Positions 1 to 8,638 of a stretch of 64,000 nucleotides of DNA are shown here, in pieces. Both the position numbers and the translations under genes were made by a program. Numbering within the stretch: the first letter of the stretch is position 1; every line of letters starts with the position of its first letter. Under the pieces are notes generated by a model. It was not told the origin of the DNA. It saw only the letters and a list, made by a program, of their open reading frames with translations, and ran no database searches. Source of the stretch: Microbacterium sp. VKM Ac-2923 (GTDB lineage: Bacteria > Actinomycetota > Actinomycetes > Actinomycetales > Microbacteriaceae); NCBI RefSeq assembly GCF_022815605.1, contig NZ_JALGRP010000004.1, positions 298,451 through 362,450 of the forward strand, given 5' to 3'.

Positions 1-712
1 CGCCGTCGATCGGCAGCGAAACGCCCGAGATCATGCCGGCGCCGTCGCTGAGCAGGAAGACGATGGGGGCGGCGATGTCGTCCTCGGTCGCCCACTTGTG
101 CAGGGGCATGGCCTCGAGGAAGGGCCCTTCGATGTCGGGGCGACCCCAGTACCAGGCCGACATCGGCGTCATGACGACGGTCGGGTTGACGCTGTTGACG
201 CGGATGCCGTATCCGCCCAGTTCGAGGGCCGACACGCGCGTGATGTTGTCGAGCGCGGCCTTGGAGGAGCCGTACGAGATGTGGCCGGTGAGGGCGACGA
301 GGCTGGCCTGGCTCGAGACGTTGACGATGGCGCCGCCCTTGCCGACGCGGATCATCTCGCGCGACGCGTACTTGGTGACCAGCAGCGAGCCGCGGGCGTT
401 GATGCTCATGACCTTGTCGAACACGTCGATGTCGGTCTCCATGGGGGTCGCGATCTCGCCACCCCAGCCTCCGCAGTTGACGACGCCGTAGAGGTCGCGG
501 CCCTCGATCGCGGCGCGGATCTCGTCCTCGGACTCGAGGTCGAAGACGACCGCCTCAGCACCGGTCTCTGCGGCGATGGCGGCCACGCTGTCGGCCGTGC
601 GGCCAGCGGCCAAGACGGTTGCGCCCGCGGCGACGAGGTGGCGCACGGTCGCGCCTCCGATGCCGCCGCCGGCGCCGGTGACGAGGATGGTGCGGTCGGT
701 GAGTGCGGTCAT
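1..712 (-). CDS. SDR-family NAD(P)-dependent polyol/sugar dehydrogenase (3' end cut by window)
   Basis: Short-chain dehydrogenase/reductase, probably oxidising a polyol to a ketose or the reverse in the cytoplasm. The N-terminus has a Rossmann TGAGGGIG motif at about residues 12-19. A catalytic Ser and a YGSSK motif lie near residue 150, and the visible end reads SLPIDG, the usual SDR C-terminus, so only a few residues are missing. The VNPTVVMTPM stretch and overall layout resemble L-xylulose/carbonyl reductases (DCXR type); that substrate is an inference. The ATG at 710-712 has only a weak purine-rich site upstream. The gene diverges from the kinase-ABC operon at 951 and shares its operator-bearing promoter region, which suggests a joint role in polyol catabolism. 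Confidence 0.85.
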   Translation of the reverse strand, partial: MTALTDRTILVTGAGGGIGGATVRHLVAAGATVLAAGRTADSVAAIAAETGAEAVVFDLESEDEIRAAIEGRDLYGVVNCGGWGGEIATPMETDIDVFDKVMSINARGSLLVTKYASREMIRVGKGGAIVNVSSQASLVALTGHISYGSSKAALDNITRVSALELGGYGIRVNSVNPTVVMTPMSAWYWGRPDIEGPFLEAMPLHKWATEDDIAAPIVFLLSDGAGMISGVSLPIDG

Positions 713-793
713 GGGATGGCTCTTTCGCGGGTCCGGAGGGCAAGGACGACGGCGGTGTCGTCGCGGCCCACTATAACCACAGAATCACGCGGA

Positions 794-807
794 TGACTTC
801 GGTGTCA
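794..807. promoter_or_regulatory. LacI-type operator site 1 of the first locus
   Basis: TGACTTCGGTGTCA matches the palindrome TGACACCGGTGTCA at 12 of 14 positions. On the minus strand it overlaps the expected -35 position of a promoter with a good -10 box (TATAGT, the complement of 770-775) leading to the SDR gene. It lies 35 bp, centre to centre, from the second copy at 829-842. Confidence 0.6.
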
Positions 808-827
808 TGACGAATTGATCACGGGTG

Positions 828-857
828 TTGACACCGGTGACATGGTGGCCGTACCGT
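828..857 (+). promoter_or_regulatory. Promoter of the frcK-like/ABC operon
   Basis: A perfect -35 TTGACA (828-833) is followed after 18 bp by TACCGT (852-857), a partial -10. The first gene starts with GTG at 951 behind GGAAGGA, giving a leader of roughly 85 nt. Confidence 0.55.
829..842. promoter_or_regulatory. LacI-type operator site 2 of the first locus
   Basis: TGACACCGGTGACA matches the palindrome at 13 of 14 positions and starts inside the -35 hexamer of the plus-strand promoter. A bound repressor would block polymerase. The same motif recurs at 15593 and 15660, at the FGGY kinase/LacD aldolase locus. Confidence 0.65.
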
Positions 858-950
858 AACCAAAGTTCGACCGGTGCACCCCGCCGGAAACCCGCTTCGC
901 CGACGCAGCACCCCCGATGTGCGACGCCGCCCGGAAGGACCCACACAGCC

Positions 951-1649
951 GTGACCCACACCTCGGAGACCGCCGCGACCCCGGTCGCAGCGACCGCGCG
1001 CATCGTCGACCTCGTCGACCGTGCCCGCGCCCTCGCCGCCACCGGTGAGCGTCGCGTGCTGGGTATCGCCGGCACCCCCGGAGCGGGCAAGTCCACCGTG
1101 AGCGATGCTCTGCTCTCCGCCCTCGGCGACGACGCGATCCTCGTCGGCATGGACGGCTTCCACCTGGCCAACGAGGAGCTCGTGCGCCTCGGTCGTCGCG
1201 AGCGCAAGGGCGCACCCGACACCTTCGACGTCGAGGGGTACATCGCCCTCCTCGACCGCATCCGCGCCGGTCGCACCGTCTACGCGCCCCGCTTCGACCG
1301 CAGCCTCGAGGAGTCCATCGGCTCGGCGGTGCTCGTGCCCGCCGACGTACCCCTCGTCATCACCGAGGGCAACTACCTGCTGCACGACCGGTTCGGGTGG
1401 GATGCCGTGGCATCCCGTCTCGACGAGGTCTGGTTCCTCGACGTCGACGCCGCCGATCGTCGTGAGCGGCTCCTGACACGCCGCCTCTCCCACGACCACC
1501 CCCACGACGAGGCCGTCGCGTGGGTTCGCGACGTCGACGAGGCCAACGCCGCCATCGTCGAGCGCGGACGCCACCGCGCCCACCTCGTCGTCACCGTCTC
1601 CGAGGCCCCCGCCGGGGTTCTCGGCCACCACGAAGGAGCTGCTTCATGA
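951..1649 (+). CDS. FrcK-like P-loop nucleoside/sugar kinase family protein
   Basis: Cytoplasmic P-loop kinase of the uridine kinase/pantothenate kinase-like fold, 232 residues. Walker A GTPGAGKST is at residues 41-49, followed by MDGFHLAN, which resembles the substrate loop of this family, and by an ITEGNYLL motif. Proteins of this type are encoded with fructose-type ABC importers (FrcK in frcBCAK operons) and are thought to phosphorylate the imported sugar. The GTG at 951 was chosen because GGAAGGA lies 11 nt upstream; the open frame runs further upstream but without conserved sequence. The stop overlaps the ATG of the ABC ATPase (ATGA), so the two are translationally coupled. The exact substrate is not shown by the sequence. 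Confidence 0.82.
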   Translation: MTHTSETAATPVAATARIVDLVDRARALAATGERRVLGIAGTPGAGKSTVSDALLSALGDDAILVGMDGFHLANEELVRLGRRERKGAPDTFDVEGYIALLDRIRAGRTVYAPRFDRSLEESIGSAVLVPADVPLVITEGNYLLHDRFGWDAVASRLDEVWFLDVDAADRRERLLTRRLSHDHPHDEAVAWVRDVDEANAAIVERGRHRAHLVVTVSEAPAGVLGHHEGAAS

Positions 1650-2422
1650 GCACCACCACGACCGTGCCCGTGCTGCAGGCGCGGGGTCTGTCCCGTCAGT
1701 TCGGACACGTCCGCGCCCTCAACAACGTCGACTTCGAGGTCTACCCCGGCGAAGTCACCGCCCTCATCGGCGACAACGGCGCCGGCAAGTCGACCCTCGT
1801 GAAGGCCCTGTCCGGCAACCTCGCCATCGATGAGGGAGAGATCCTCTTCGACGGCAACCCGATCGAGATGTCCAACCCGCAGGTCGCGTCCGCCCTCGGT
1901 ATCGAGACGGTGTACCAGGACCTCGCCCTCGCCCCCCACCTGGACCCGGTGCAGAACATGTACCTGGGTCGGGAGATCCGCCGCCCGGGCCTTGCCGGGG
2001 CGCTGGGGTTCATGAAGACCAAGGACATGGCCGTCGCCTCCCGTGCGGCGTTCGACGAGCTCGGCGCGACCGTGCGTTCGTTGACGTCGCCGGTGGGGGA
2101 GATGTCGGGTGGGCAGCGGCAGGCGATCGCGATCGCCCGCGCCGTGCACTGGGCCGGACGCCTGGTGTTCCTCGACGAACCCACCGCCGCCCTCGGGGTG
2201 CGTCAGACCAAGAACGTCCTCGAGACGATCCGCCGGGTGCGGGACAAAGGCATCGCCGTCGTTCTCATCTCCCACTCGATGCCGCACGTCATGGACGTGT
2301 GCGACCGCATCCAGGTGCTGCGCCTGGGGACCCGGGTGGCGAACATCGACGCCAAGCAGACCTCCATGGAAGAACTCGTCGGGCTCATGACCGGCGCCGT
2401 CACGAAGGACGACCAGAAATGA
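1646..2422 (+). CDS. Sugar ABC transporter ATP-binding protein, FrcA-like, copy 1
   Basis: ATPase subunit of a carbohydrate uptake (CUT2-type) ABC importer, 258 residues. Walker A GDNGAGKST is at about residues 42-50, the signature is MSGGQRQ, Walker B is LVFLDEPT, and a His switch lies in SHSM. Only one nucleotide-binding domain is present, as in FrcA and unlike the tandem-domain RbsA/XylG. It overlaps the kinase before it and the permease after it by ATGA junctions. It is nearly identical to the protein at 33615-34394, with only a handful of substitutions after the first residues (for example L/R in GEILFDG, D/E near VMDVCD). Confidence 0.93.
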   Translation: MSTTTTVPVLQARGLSRQFGHVRALNNVDFEVYPGEVTALIGDNGAGKSTLVKALSGNLAIDEGEILFDGNPIEMSNPQVASALGIETVYQDLALAPHLDPVQNMYLGREIRRPGLAGALGFMKTKDMAVASRAAFDELGATVRSLTSPVGEMSGGQRQAIAIARAVHWAGRLVFLDEPTAALGVRQTKNVLETIRRVRDKGIAVVLISHSMPHVMDVCDRIQVLRLGTRVANIDAKQTSMEELVGLMTGAVTKDDQK

Positions 2423-3504
2423 GCACCACCACACCCCCCACCGAAACCGTCGCCATCGGCACCTTCGACGACAACAAAAAGGCCAACCCGTTCGTGGCCG
2501 TGCTGCGCACCCAGGCGTTCCAGATCCTCCTGGTGCTGCTGGCGATCATCATCGTGTTCAGCATCCTGGCCCCCGAGTCGTTCGCCCAGTGGTCGAACTT
2601 CCGCCTCATCATCCAGAACGCCTCGATCCTGGCCGTCCTCGCCGTCGGCATGACGTACGTGATCATCACCGCCGGCATCGACCTCTCGGTGGGTTCCGTC
2701 CTCGTCTTCTCCGGCGTCGTCGCCGCGCTCGTGATGCGAGCGATGGGCGGCGAAGGCTGGGGCGTGGCCATCGTCGGCATCATCGTCGCCATCCTGAGCG
2801 GTGTCTGTTGGGGACTTCTGAACGGCTTCCTCATCGCGAAGGCGAAGATCCCGCCGCTGATCGTGACGCTGGGCTCGCTCGGCATGGCCCTCGGGCTGGC
2901 GCAGATCCTCACCGGCGGTGTCGACGTCCGCGACGTCCCCACCGTCCTCACGGTCTCGATCGGGTACGGCAACGTCTTCGGCTCCGTCCCGATCATCAGC
3001 GTCATCGCGCTGGTCGTGGTCGTCATCGGCGCGATCGTGCTGCACTACACGCGCTTCGGCCTGTACACGCTGGCCGTCGGATCGAGCGAGATCGCGGCCC
3101 GCCGGGTCGGCGTGAAGGTCGACGCGCAGCTCATCAAGATCTACACGATCTCGGGTGCTCTGGCCGGGCTCGGTGGCATCCTGTCGCTCTCGCAGTTCTC
3201 CACCACCGCCATCGCTGGGCAGACCCAGACGAACCTGAACGTCATCGCCGCGGTCGTGATCGGCGGAACGTCCCTCTTCGGTGGCGTCGGCACGATCATG
3301 GGCACGGTCGTCGGCCTCTTCATTCCGGCGGTTCTGCAGAACGGCTTCGTCATCACCGGCGTCCAGCCGTTCTGGCAGCAGGTCGCGGTGGGCGCGGTGC
3401 TGATCACCGCCGTCTACGTCGACCAGGTACGCCGCACCGCCGCGACTCGCGGTAACAGCCAGGGCCTCTGGCGCAAGTTCCTCAGCAGAGGTCGGCGCGG
3501 CTGA
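2419..3504 (+). CDS. Sugar ABC transporter permease, RbsC/FrcC family, copy 1
   Basis: Membrane subunit of the importer, 361 residues, BPD_transp_2 family. It has a hydrophilic N-terminus of about 35 residues followed by roughly eight to ten hydrophobic segments. The family motif GIDLSVGSVLVFSGV is present, and the Gly-rich SLFGGVGT stretch lies in the C-terminal third. The start overlaps the ATPase stop. It is clearly paralogous to 32536-33618 but more diverged than its flanking partners: the N-terminal linker, many membrane positions and the loop before the last helices differ. Confidence 0.92.
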   Translation: MSTTTPPTETVAIGTFDDNKKANPFVAVLRTQAFQILLVLLAIIIVFSILAPESFAQWSNFRLIIQNASILAVLAVGMTYVIITAGIDLSVGSVLVFSGVVAALVMRAMGGEGWGVAIVGIIVAILSGVCWGLLNGFLIAKAKIPPLIVTLGSLGMALGLAQILTGGVDVRDVPTVLTVSIGYGNVFGSVPIISVIALVVVVIGAIVLHYTRFGLYTLAVGSSEIAARRVGVKVDAQLIKIYTISGALAGLGGILSLSQFSTTAIAGQTQTNLNVIAAVVIGGTSLFGGVGTIMGTVVGLFIPAVLQNGFVITGVQPFWQQVAVGAVLITAVYVDQVRRTAATRGNSQGLWRKFLSRGRRG

Positions 3505-3568
3505 GCCGCGGCGGCATCCATTCCTCTACCCCTTACCCAGAACCCGACACACAAGAACGGTGATCACA

Positions 3569-4558
3569 ATGAAGTGGAATAACAAGGCGACCGCACTGAC
3601 GGTCTTCGGCATGGCAGCGACCCTGACCCTCGCGGGCTGCTCCGGTGGCGCAGCCTCCGGTGGGGCCTCGGGCGGCGCCGAGGACGGGTACAAGATCGCG
3701 TTCGTGCAGGGTGTCGCCGGGGATGAGTTCTATATCTCCATGCAGTGCGGCATCGAAGCCGAAGCAGAAAAAGAAGGCGCCACCGTCACCACCCAGGGCC
3801 CCGAGAAGTTCGACCCCACCCTTCAAAAGCCCATCGTCGACGCCATCGTCGCCTCCCAGCCGGACGCGCTGCTCATCGCCCCCACCGACGTCTCGGCCAT
3901 GCAGGCGCCGATCGCAGCGGCGGAGGCTGCGGGGATCAAGGTCGTCCTCGTCGACACCACCCTGGAAGACCCCTCCGGCGCGGTGTCGCAGATCTCCTCC
4001 GACAACGAAGGCGGCGGAGCGGCAGCCTTCGAAGCCATCCAGGAAGCCAACCCCAACGGCGGCAAGGTCCTCGTCGTGTCCACCGACCCCGGCGTGTCCA
4101 CCACCGACGCCCGCGCGAGCGGCTTCGAAGACGCCGTCGCGAAGGATTCGAAGTTCGAGTCCGTCGGGGTGCAGTACTCCCACAACGAGCCCTCCACCGC
4201 CGCGGAGATCGTGACCGCCGCGCTGCAGAAGGACCCCGACATCGTCGGTATCTTCGCCGCCAACCTGTTCGCCGCCGAAGGCTCCGCCACCGGCGTCCAG
4301 CAGGCCGGCAAGCAGGGCTCCGTCACCATCGTCGGCTTCGACGCCGGCCCCGCCCAGGTGAAAGCCCTCGAAGCCGGCACCGTCCAAGCCCTCGTCGCCC
4401 AAGAGCCCGCCACCATCGGCTCCGACGGCGTCAAGCAGGCCATCGCCGCACTCAAGGGTGAAGCCACCGAGGAGAAGATCCAGACCGGATTCACCATCCT
4501 CACCAAGGACAACATCGCCACCGACGGCGCCGACGCCGTCTACAAGTCGTCCTGCTGA
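3569..4558 (+). CDS. Sugar ABC transporter substrate-binding lipoprotein, copy 1
   Basis: Extracytoplasmic solute-binding protein of the periplasmic-binding-protein-1 (ribose/fructose) type, 329 residues. A basic, hydrophobic signal peptide ends in the lipobox LAGC around residue 20, so the mature protein is lipid-anchored. A Gly/Ser linker leads into the binding domain (YKIAFVQGV...). The ATG at 3569 was preferred to the GTG at 3560 because the paralogue at 31502-32491 starts at the same place and is also 329 residues. The mature parts of the two copies are almost identical, while the signal peptides differ. The ligand is not evident; operon context points to a sugar or polyol. Confidence 0.92.
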   Translation: MKWNNKATALTVFGMAATLTLAGCSGGAASGGASGGAEDGYKIAFVQGVAGDEFYISMQCGIEAEAEKEGATVTTQGPEKFDPTLQKPIVDAIVASQPDALLIAPTDVSAMQAPIAAAEAAGIKVVLVDTTLEDPSGAVSQISSDNEGGGAAAFEAIQEANPNGGKVLVVSTDPGVSTTDARASGFEDAVAKDSKFESVGVQYSHNEPSTAAEIVTAALQKDPDIVGIFAANLFAAEGSATGVQQAGKQGSVTIVGFDAGPAQVKALEAGTVQALVAQEPATIGSDGVKQAIAALKGEATEEKIQTGFTILTKDNIATDGADAVYKSSC

Positions 4559-4563
4559 ACCCC

Positions 4564-4604
4564 GGATGCCGGGACCCCGCGCACGCGCGGAGGTCCCGGC
4601 ATCC
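4564..4604 (+). terminator. Hairpin after binding-protein gene (copy 1)
   Basis: A 13-bp perfect stem (GGATGCCGGGACC with GGTCCCGGCATCC, loop 15 nt) begins 6 nt after the stop codon. There is no T-run. It may stabilise the upstream transporter mRNA or partly terminate before the dehydrogenase gene. The same stem follows the paralogous gene at 31456-31496. Confidence 0.6.
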
Positions 4605-4921
4605 ACCCGGCCTTTCCCGGTTCGGGGCGGAATCCGCGGTTCGGGGCCGGAAACTCACGCCCCGAACGGCGGAACACGCCCCCAAACCCCGACCAACACC
4701 CCCGGGTTCCGGGACCCCGCGCCCACGCCCGCATCCCGGCATCCACCCTCGTCCTGGTTCGGGGCGGAATCCGCCATCCGGGGCGGAAAACCCACGCCCC
4801 GGACAGCAGAACACGCCCCAACCCCCGAGCAACCCCCGCGGACCGCACCGCGCGCCGCGACCTGGGCCCTGCGTCCACCGAAGGCCCCCCACCTCGACCG
4901 CCCCACCCCACGGAGACCCGC
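4605..4921. repeat. Intergenic repeat family A, two units
   Basis: No gene is visible here. Two related units (about 4619-4690 and 4756-4826) each carry GGTTCGGGGCGGAATCCG, then a central CACGCCCCG arm, then CAGAACACGCCCC- or CGGAACACGCCCC-like sequence. The TTCGGGGCG and CGCCCCGAA arms are complementary and would fold into a long GC hairpin. A third, degenerate unit lies at about 41405-41475. The end of this spacer includes the leader of the dehydrogenase gene, with GGAGA about 6 nt before its ATG. Confidence 0.6.
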
Positions 4922-6385
4922 ATGACCGACCTCACCGCCGCTGCCCTCCCCTCGCTCGCGGCGAACGTCTCCGTGCCGACCTACGACCGTTCCGCCGTGC
5001 GCTCGCGGATCGTGCACTTCGGCGTCGGCGGGTTCCACCGCGCGCACGAGGCCATGTACCTCGACCGCCTGCTCGAGGCCGGGCACACCGACTGGGGTCT
5101 GTGCGGAGTAGGGGTGCTGTCATTCGACGCCCCGATGCGCGATGCCCTTGCCGCGCAAGACGACCTCTACACGCTGGTGACCACCGCCCCCGACGGCTCC
5201 TCCACAGCCCGCGTGGTCGGCTCGATCGTTCAGTACCTCTTCGCCCCCGACGACCCCGAGGCCGTCATCGCCAAACTCGTCGACCCCGACACCGCGATCG
5301 TCTCGCTCACCATCACCGAGGGCGGCTACGGCATCGATGACGCGACCGGCGCCTACGCCCCGCGCGACGAACTCACCCTGGCCGATCTCGACGGCTCCGC
5401 CTCCCCACGCAGCGTCATGGGGCTGCTCACCGAAGCCCTCCGTCGACGACGGGATGCCGGCGTCCCCGCCTTCACCGTCATGTCCTGCGACAACATCCAG
5501 GGCAACGGCCACGTCGCCCGCGCCGCCCTGCTGGGCTTCGCCGAGCGCCGCGACCCTGAGCTGGCCGGTTGGATCACCGAGAACGTGGCCTTCCCGAACT
5601 CCATGGTCGACCGCATCACCCCCGTCACCACCGACGAGACCCGAGCGGCGATCGCGGAGCAGTTCGGCATCCACGATCGCTGGCCCGTGCGCTCGGAATC
5701 GTTCGAGCAGTGGGTGCTCGAAGACGCCTTCCCCGCGGGCCGCCCGCCCTTCGACGAGGTCGGCGTGCAACTCGTCGCCGATGTCGAGCCGTACGAGCTG
5801 ATGAAGCTGCGCCTGCTCAACGCCTCGCACCAGGCGATGAGCTACCTCGGGATCCTCTCGGGCGCCGAGTACGTGCACGAGGTGTGCACCGACCCGCTGT
5901 TCGTGGACTTCCTGCAGGGGTACATGCACGAGGAGGCGATCCCGACGCTGCGTCCGGTGCCCGGGATCGATCTCGACGCCTACTGCGACCAGCTCATCGA
6001 GCGGTTCGGCAGTGAGGCCATCCGCGACACGCTCGCGCGACAGGTCGTCGACGGCTCCGATCGCCTCCCTAAGTTCTTGCTGCCCGTCGTGCGTGAGCAG
6101 CTCGCCGCGGGTGGGCGCATCGACCACGCCGCCCTCGTCCTGGCGGCGTGGAGCGTCTTCCTGGAAGGTCGCACCGAGAACGGCGAGGAGACCCCTGCCG
6201 TCGACAGCCGCCTCGACGAGCTGCGCGCGACCGTGGCTGCGGACCCCGGGTCTCTGCTCGACTACGCGCCCGTGTTCGGCGACCTCGGGCAGAACGCGCG
6301 CCTGCGCGAGGCGTATCTCGCCGCACGCGCCTCGCTGGCCGAGCGCGGGGCACGGGGTGCGATCGCCGAGGTCCTCGGCGCTTAG
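4922..6385 (+). CDS. Mannitol dehydrogenase family protein (polyol long-chain dehydrogenase)
   Basis: NAD-dependent oxidation of a hexitol or pentitol to the matching ketose (mannitol 2-dehydrogenase/arabinitol dehydrogenase family), 487 residues, the usual length. The N-terminal nucleotide-binding motif FGVGGFHRAH is near residue 33. The signature KLRLLNASHQAMSYLG of the catalytic Lys-Asn-His set is about two-thirds along. It lies downstream of the importer in the same direction, separated by a repeat-bearing spacer with a hairpin. It would act on the imported polyol or supply reducing equivalents together with the SDR at the window start. Which polyol is used cannot be read from the sequence. 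Confidence 0.9.
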   Translation: MTDLTAAALPSLAANVSVPTYDRSAVRSRIVHFGVGGFHRAHEAMYLDRLLEAGHTDWGLCGVGVLSFDAPMRDALAAQDDLYTLVTTAPDGSSTARVVGSIVQYLFAPDDPEAVIAKLVDPDTAIVSLTITEGGYGIDDATGAYAPRDELTLADLDGSASPRSVMGLLTEALRRRRDAGVPAFTVMSCDNIQGNGHVARAALLGFAERRDPELAGWITENVAFPNSMVDRITPVTTDETRAAIAEQFGIHDRWPVRSESFEQWVLEDAFPAGRPPFDEVGVQLVADVEPYELMKLRLLNASHQAMSYLGILSGAEYVHEVCTDPLFVDFLQGYMHEEAIPTLRPVPGIDLDAYCDQLIERFGSEAIRDTLARQVVDGSDRLPKFLLPVVREQLAAGGRIDHAALVLAAWSVFLEGRTENGEETPAVDSRLDELRATVAADPGSLLDYAPVFGDLGQNARLREAYLAARASLAERGARGAIAEVLGA

Positions 6386-6451
6386 GGTCCCGGCCGCGGG
6401 CGAGGATCCGGGTTGCGGAGCCCGTTCAGCCTCCGGCACAGAAGAATGCCC

Positions 6452-6476
6452 GGTCCCTTCGACGGGCTCAGGGACC
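6452..6476. repeat. REP-like palindrome GGTCCC...GGGACC, copy 1
   Basis: A 25-bp imperfect palindrome (GGTCCCTTCGACGGGCTCAG plus GGACC) belongs to the CCTGAGCC-GTCGAAGGG repeat family, which occurs in this window also at 11809, 11858 and 36966. It lies between converging genes and could act as a bidirectional hairpin. A partial copy lies near 6540. Confidence 0.7.
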
Positions 6477-6587
6477 TCCACCGCCGCCGCCCCACGAGGG
6501 CACGCTCGGAGACCTTTGCCGCAGCCCCACGCGGAGGGCCCCTTCGACAGTGACCGCCGGCGGCGCTCGAAAACGCCGCCGCGTCTT

Positions 6588-7715
6588 TCAGAGGGACCGC
6601 AGGAACCCGGCGATCGCGTCATGGAAACGCTCAGGTTCTTGATTGGCCTCGTTGCAATGGCCGGTCGCGTCGAACGCCACCAGTTCGGCATCCGGATGCC
6701 GTTCGACGTATGCCACCGAACCGGAGAACGGCACCACGGGATCGAGGCGGCTGTGCAGGATGAGCGTCGGGATGCGCGGCCCGGGGCGCTCCGCCCCCAC
6801 CCATCTGAGGGCGCGGGCATCCACCGCCTCGATGAGTCCGAGAGCGCTCGCGCCGACGGGGCTGCCGAGGACGCGCATGGCCGCGGCGGCGACCGAGCGC
6901 GGAAGGTGCGCGCCGGCGACGGCGTTCTCGACGACGCGCGTCCAATCCAGCGCGGGGGCGATCAGCACCACCCCGGTCACCGTGCCGGCGTGCGGGGACT
7001 CCTCGAGCACGAGCATCGCGATCGTCCCGCCCATCGACCACGCGACCAGGACGATCTCGCGCGCACCGCGCGAAATCGCGTAGGAGATCGCGTCGTCGAC
7101 GTCGCGCCACTCGCGAGTCCCCAAGCTCGAGGGAAGGGCGTCGGCGGGCGCGCATTCCTCGTCGCCCGCGTACGACACCACCAGCGACATCCAGCCGGCA
7201 TCCGTCGTCGCCGGCGCCGATCGAAGAGCGCCGTTGCGGCTGGAGCGCAGACCGTGTACGTGGATCGTCCAGCGCCCCTCCGCCCGTTCGCGGTCGCCGA
7301 TCTCCCACGCCTCGGCGGTGCCGCCGCGACGAAGCGGAACGGCGACGTGACGGGTGGGGCCGACGTCTTCAGGGGCGCCGATGTTCTGCGAGGTCCACGC
7401 GGCCATCGCCTCGCCGTCGTCCAGCCCCTCCGGCCGGTCGAGGATCTCACGGATGACGCGGTCTCGATCGAACCGCACGATGTCGCCGACGGGCAGGTGC
7501 GAGCCGTCGTCGAAACGCAGCCCGTAGACGCCGGGCTCGCGACTGTCGTCGATCACCGGCACCGACACCGTATCGCCCTCGATGAACACCGGCGCGAACG
7601 CCTTCGGCGCCCGGGGGGCGACCAGCCTGCGGGCGACGTACCCGGCGAGGGCGGTGTGGGCGATCGCGACGGTGGCGGCGGCCACACCGGCACCCACGAC
7701 GAGGGAACGGATCAT
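6588..7715 (-). CDS. Alpha/beta hydrolase with N-terminal membrane anchor
   Basis: Predicted serine hydrolase, 375 residues. The first 25 residues form one hydrophobic segment, so it is probably membrane-anchored. The nucleophile elbow appears as AWSMGG, a late acidic residue lies in the SRLDPVVPF region, and the catalytic His lies in ATGHCNE near the end, giving a complete triad. The ATG at 7713-7715 overlaps the stop of the upstream membrane-protein gene (ATGA). This is the last gene of the operon XRE - metalloprotease - membrane protein - hydrolase. Substrate is unknown; lipid or ester substrates are common in this fold. Confidence 0.82.
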   Translation of the reverse strand: MIRSLVVGAGVAAATVAIAHTALAGYVARRLVAPRAPKAFAPVFIEGDTVSVPVIDDSREPGVYGLRFDDGSHLPVGDIVRFDRDRVIREILDRPEGLDDGEAMAAWTSQNIGAPEDVGPTRHVAVPLRRGGTAEAWEIGDRERAEGRWTIHVHGLRSSRNGALRSAPATTDAGWMSLVVSYAGDEECAPADALPSSLGTREWRDVDDAISYAISRGAREIVLVAWSMGGTIAMLVLEESPHAGTVTGVVLIAPALDWTRVVENAVAGAHLPRSVAAAAMRVLGSPVGASALGLIEAVDARALRWVGAERPGPRIPTLILHSRLDPVVPFSGSVAYVERHPDAELVAFDATGHCNEANQEPERFHDAIAGFLRSL

Positions 7716-8638
7716 GCGCGCACTCCCGTGGCCTGTCGAGTGAGGTGAGCGTCGACGTCGTCGAGCAACTCTCGCTGCTCGGCGGTCAACGGCGACGAGG
7801 CGGCGATCGCGGCGTCTTCGACCGCGACCCGCAGCGCGTGGAGTCGGCTGTCGAGAGGCGCGTCGGACACGACCGCGGCCGCACGCCGGATGCCACGTTC
7901 GTGCGCCAGATCGCCGAGTCGCGCCAGCAGTTCCTCGCCTCGACGACGGATCCGCGTCGACGCGCGCGAGGCCCGCAGGATCCCGATGACGAACGCCACG
8001 ACGCCCAGATAGAATAGCGGGTCGAACAGAGCGCCCACCACGACGTTCGACCCGAGGAACCGGGTCAGCGTGAGGTCGATGATCTCGCTCACGCATCCGA
8101 GCACGATGCCCACGGCGCCCACGCGGAAGAACGGCCGCACTCCCGGAAGGGAGCCACTCGCCGAGCGGAAGAGCAGAGCCCCCACCAGAGTGATCCCCGC
8201 CATGTGCACGACGCCGTACACCCACGCGCCGGTCGAGGTCACGGCCGCGTCCTCGACGAAGCGGAAGGACGACGCTCCGCGCTCGGGCAGGGCGACGAAG
8301 AAGACGACGGCGAACAGGATGCCGAGGAGCACGGGGAAACGCCATCGGAGCGTGTGCACGCGCGCGGCGACCGGGGCGGTGCCCGCCTGGATGCCGAGCC
8401 ACAGTGCCACCATCGTGAGCACGTTCTGCACGAGCTTGAGCACATTCGTGCCGCCGAGCACGCCGTCGAAGTGCGCGATCGGGATCACCGTGCCCTGCGT
8501 GAGGAGCGCGACCGCCCCGACCAGGGCGCCCAGCCAGGCGATCCGCGCCCGCGGATACCGCAACGCCGTACGCGCGCGGAGGACGACGACGACCAGCAGT
8601 CCGACCAGCGCCGCATCGATCAGGATGACGGTCACCAC
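7712..8638 (-). CDS. Seven-helix membrane protein, MAB_1171c-like putative transporter
   Basis: Integral membrane protein of 308 residues with about seven hydrophobic segments in residues 1-210, then a soluble helical tail of about 95 residues. The profile fits the MAB_1171c (DUF6545-like) family, which in actinobacteria sits beside XRE and ImmA/IrrE genes; no biochemical function is established to my knowledge. The GTG at 8636-8638 overlaps the protease gene stop, and the gene's own stop overlaps the hydrolase start, so the three are tightly coupled. Family assignment is from topology and context and is moderate. Confidence 0.7.
   Translation of the reverse strand: MVTVILIDAALVGLLVVVVLRARTALRYPRARIAWLGALVGAVALLTQGTVIPIAHFDGVLGGTNVLKLVQNVLTMVALWLGIQAGTAPVAARVHTLRWRFPVLLGILFAVVFFVALPERGASSFRFVEDAAVTSTGAWVYGVVHMAGITLVGALLFRSASGSLPGVRPFFRVGAVGIVLGCVSEIIDLTLTRFLGSNVVVGALFDPLFYLGVVAFVIGILRASRASTRIRRRGEELLARLGDLAHERGIRRAAAVVSDAPLDSRLHALRVAVEDAAIAASSPLTAEQRELLDDVDAHLTRQATGVRA

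Noticed and set aside
5120..6820. Long minus-strand frame opposite the mannitol dehydrogenase gene
   Set aside because: No motifs and no ribosome site; it is explained by the third-position GC of the real gene on the other strand.
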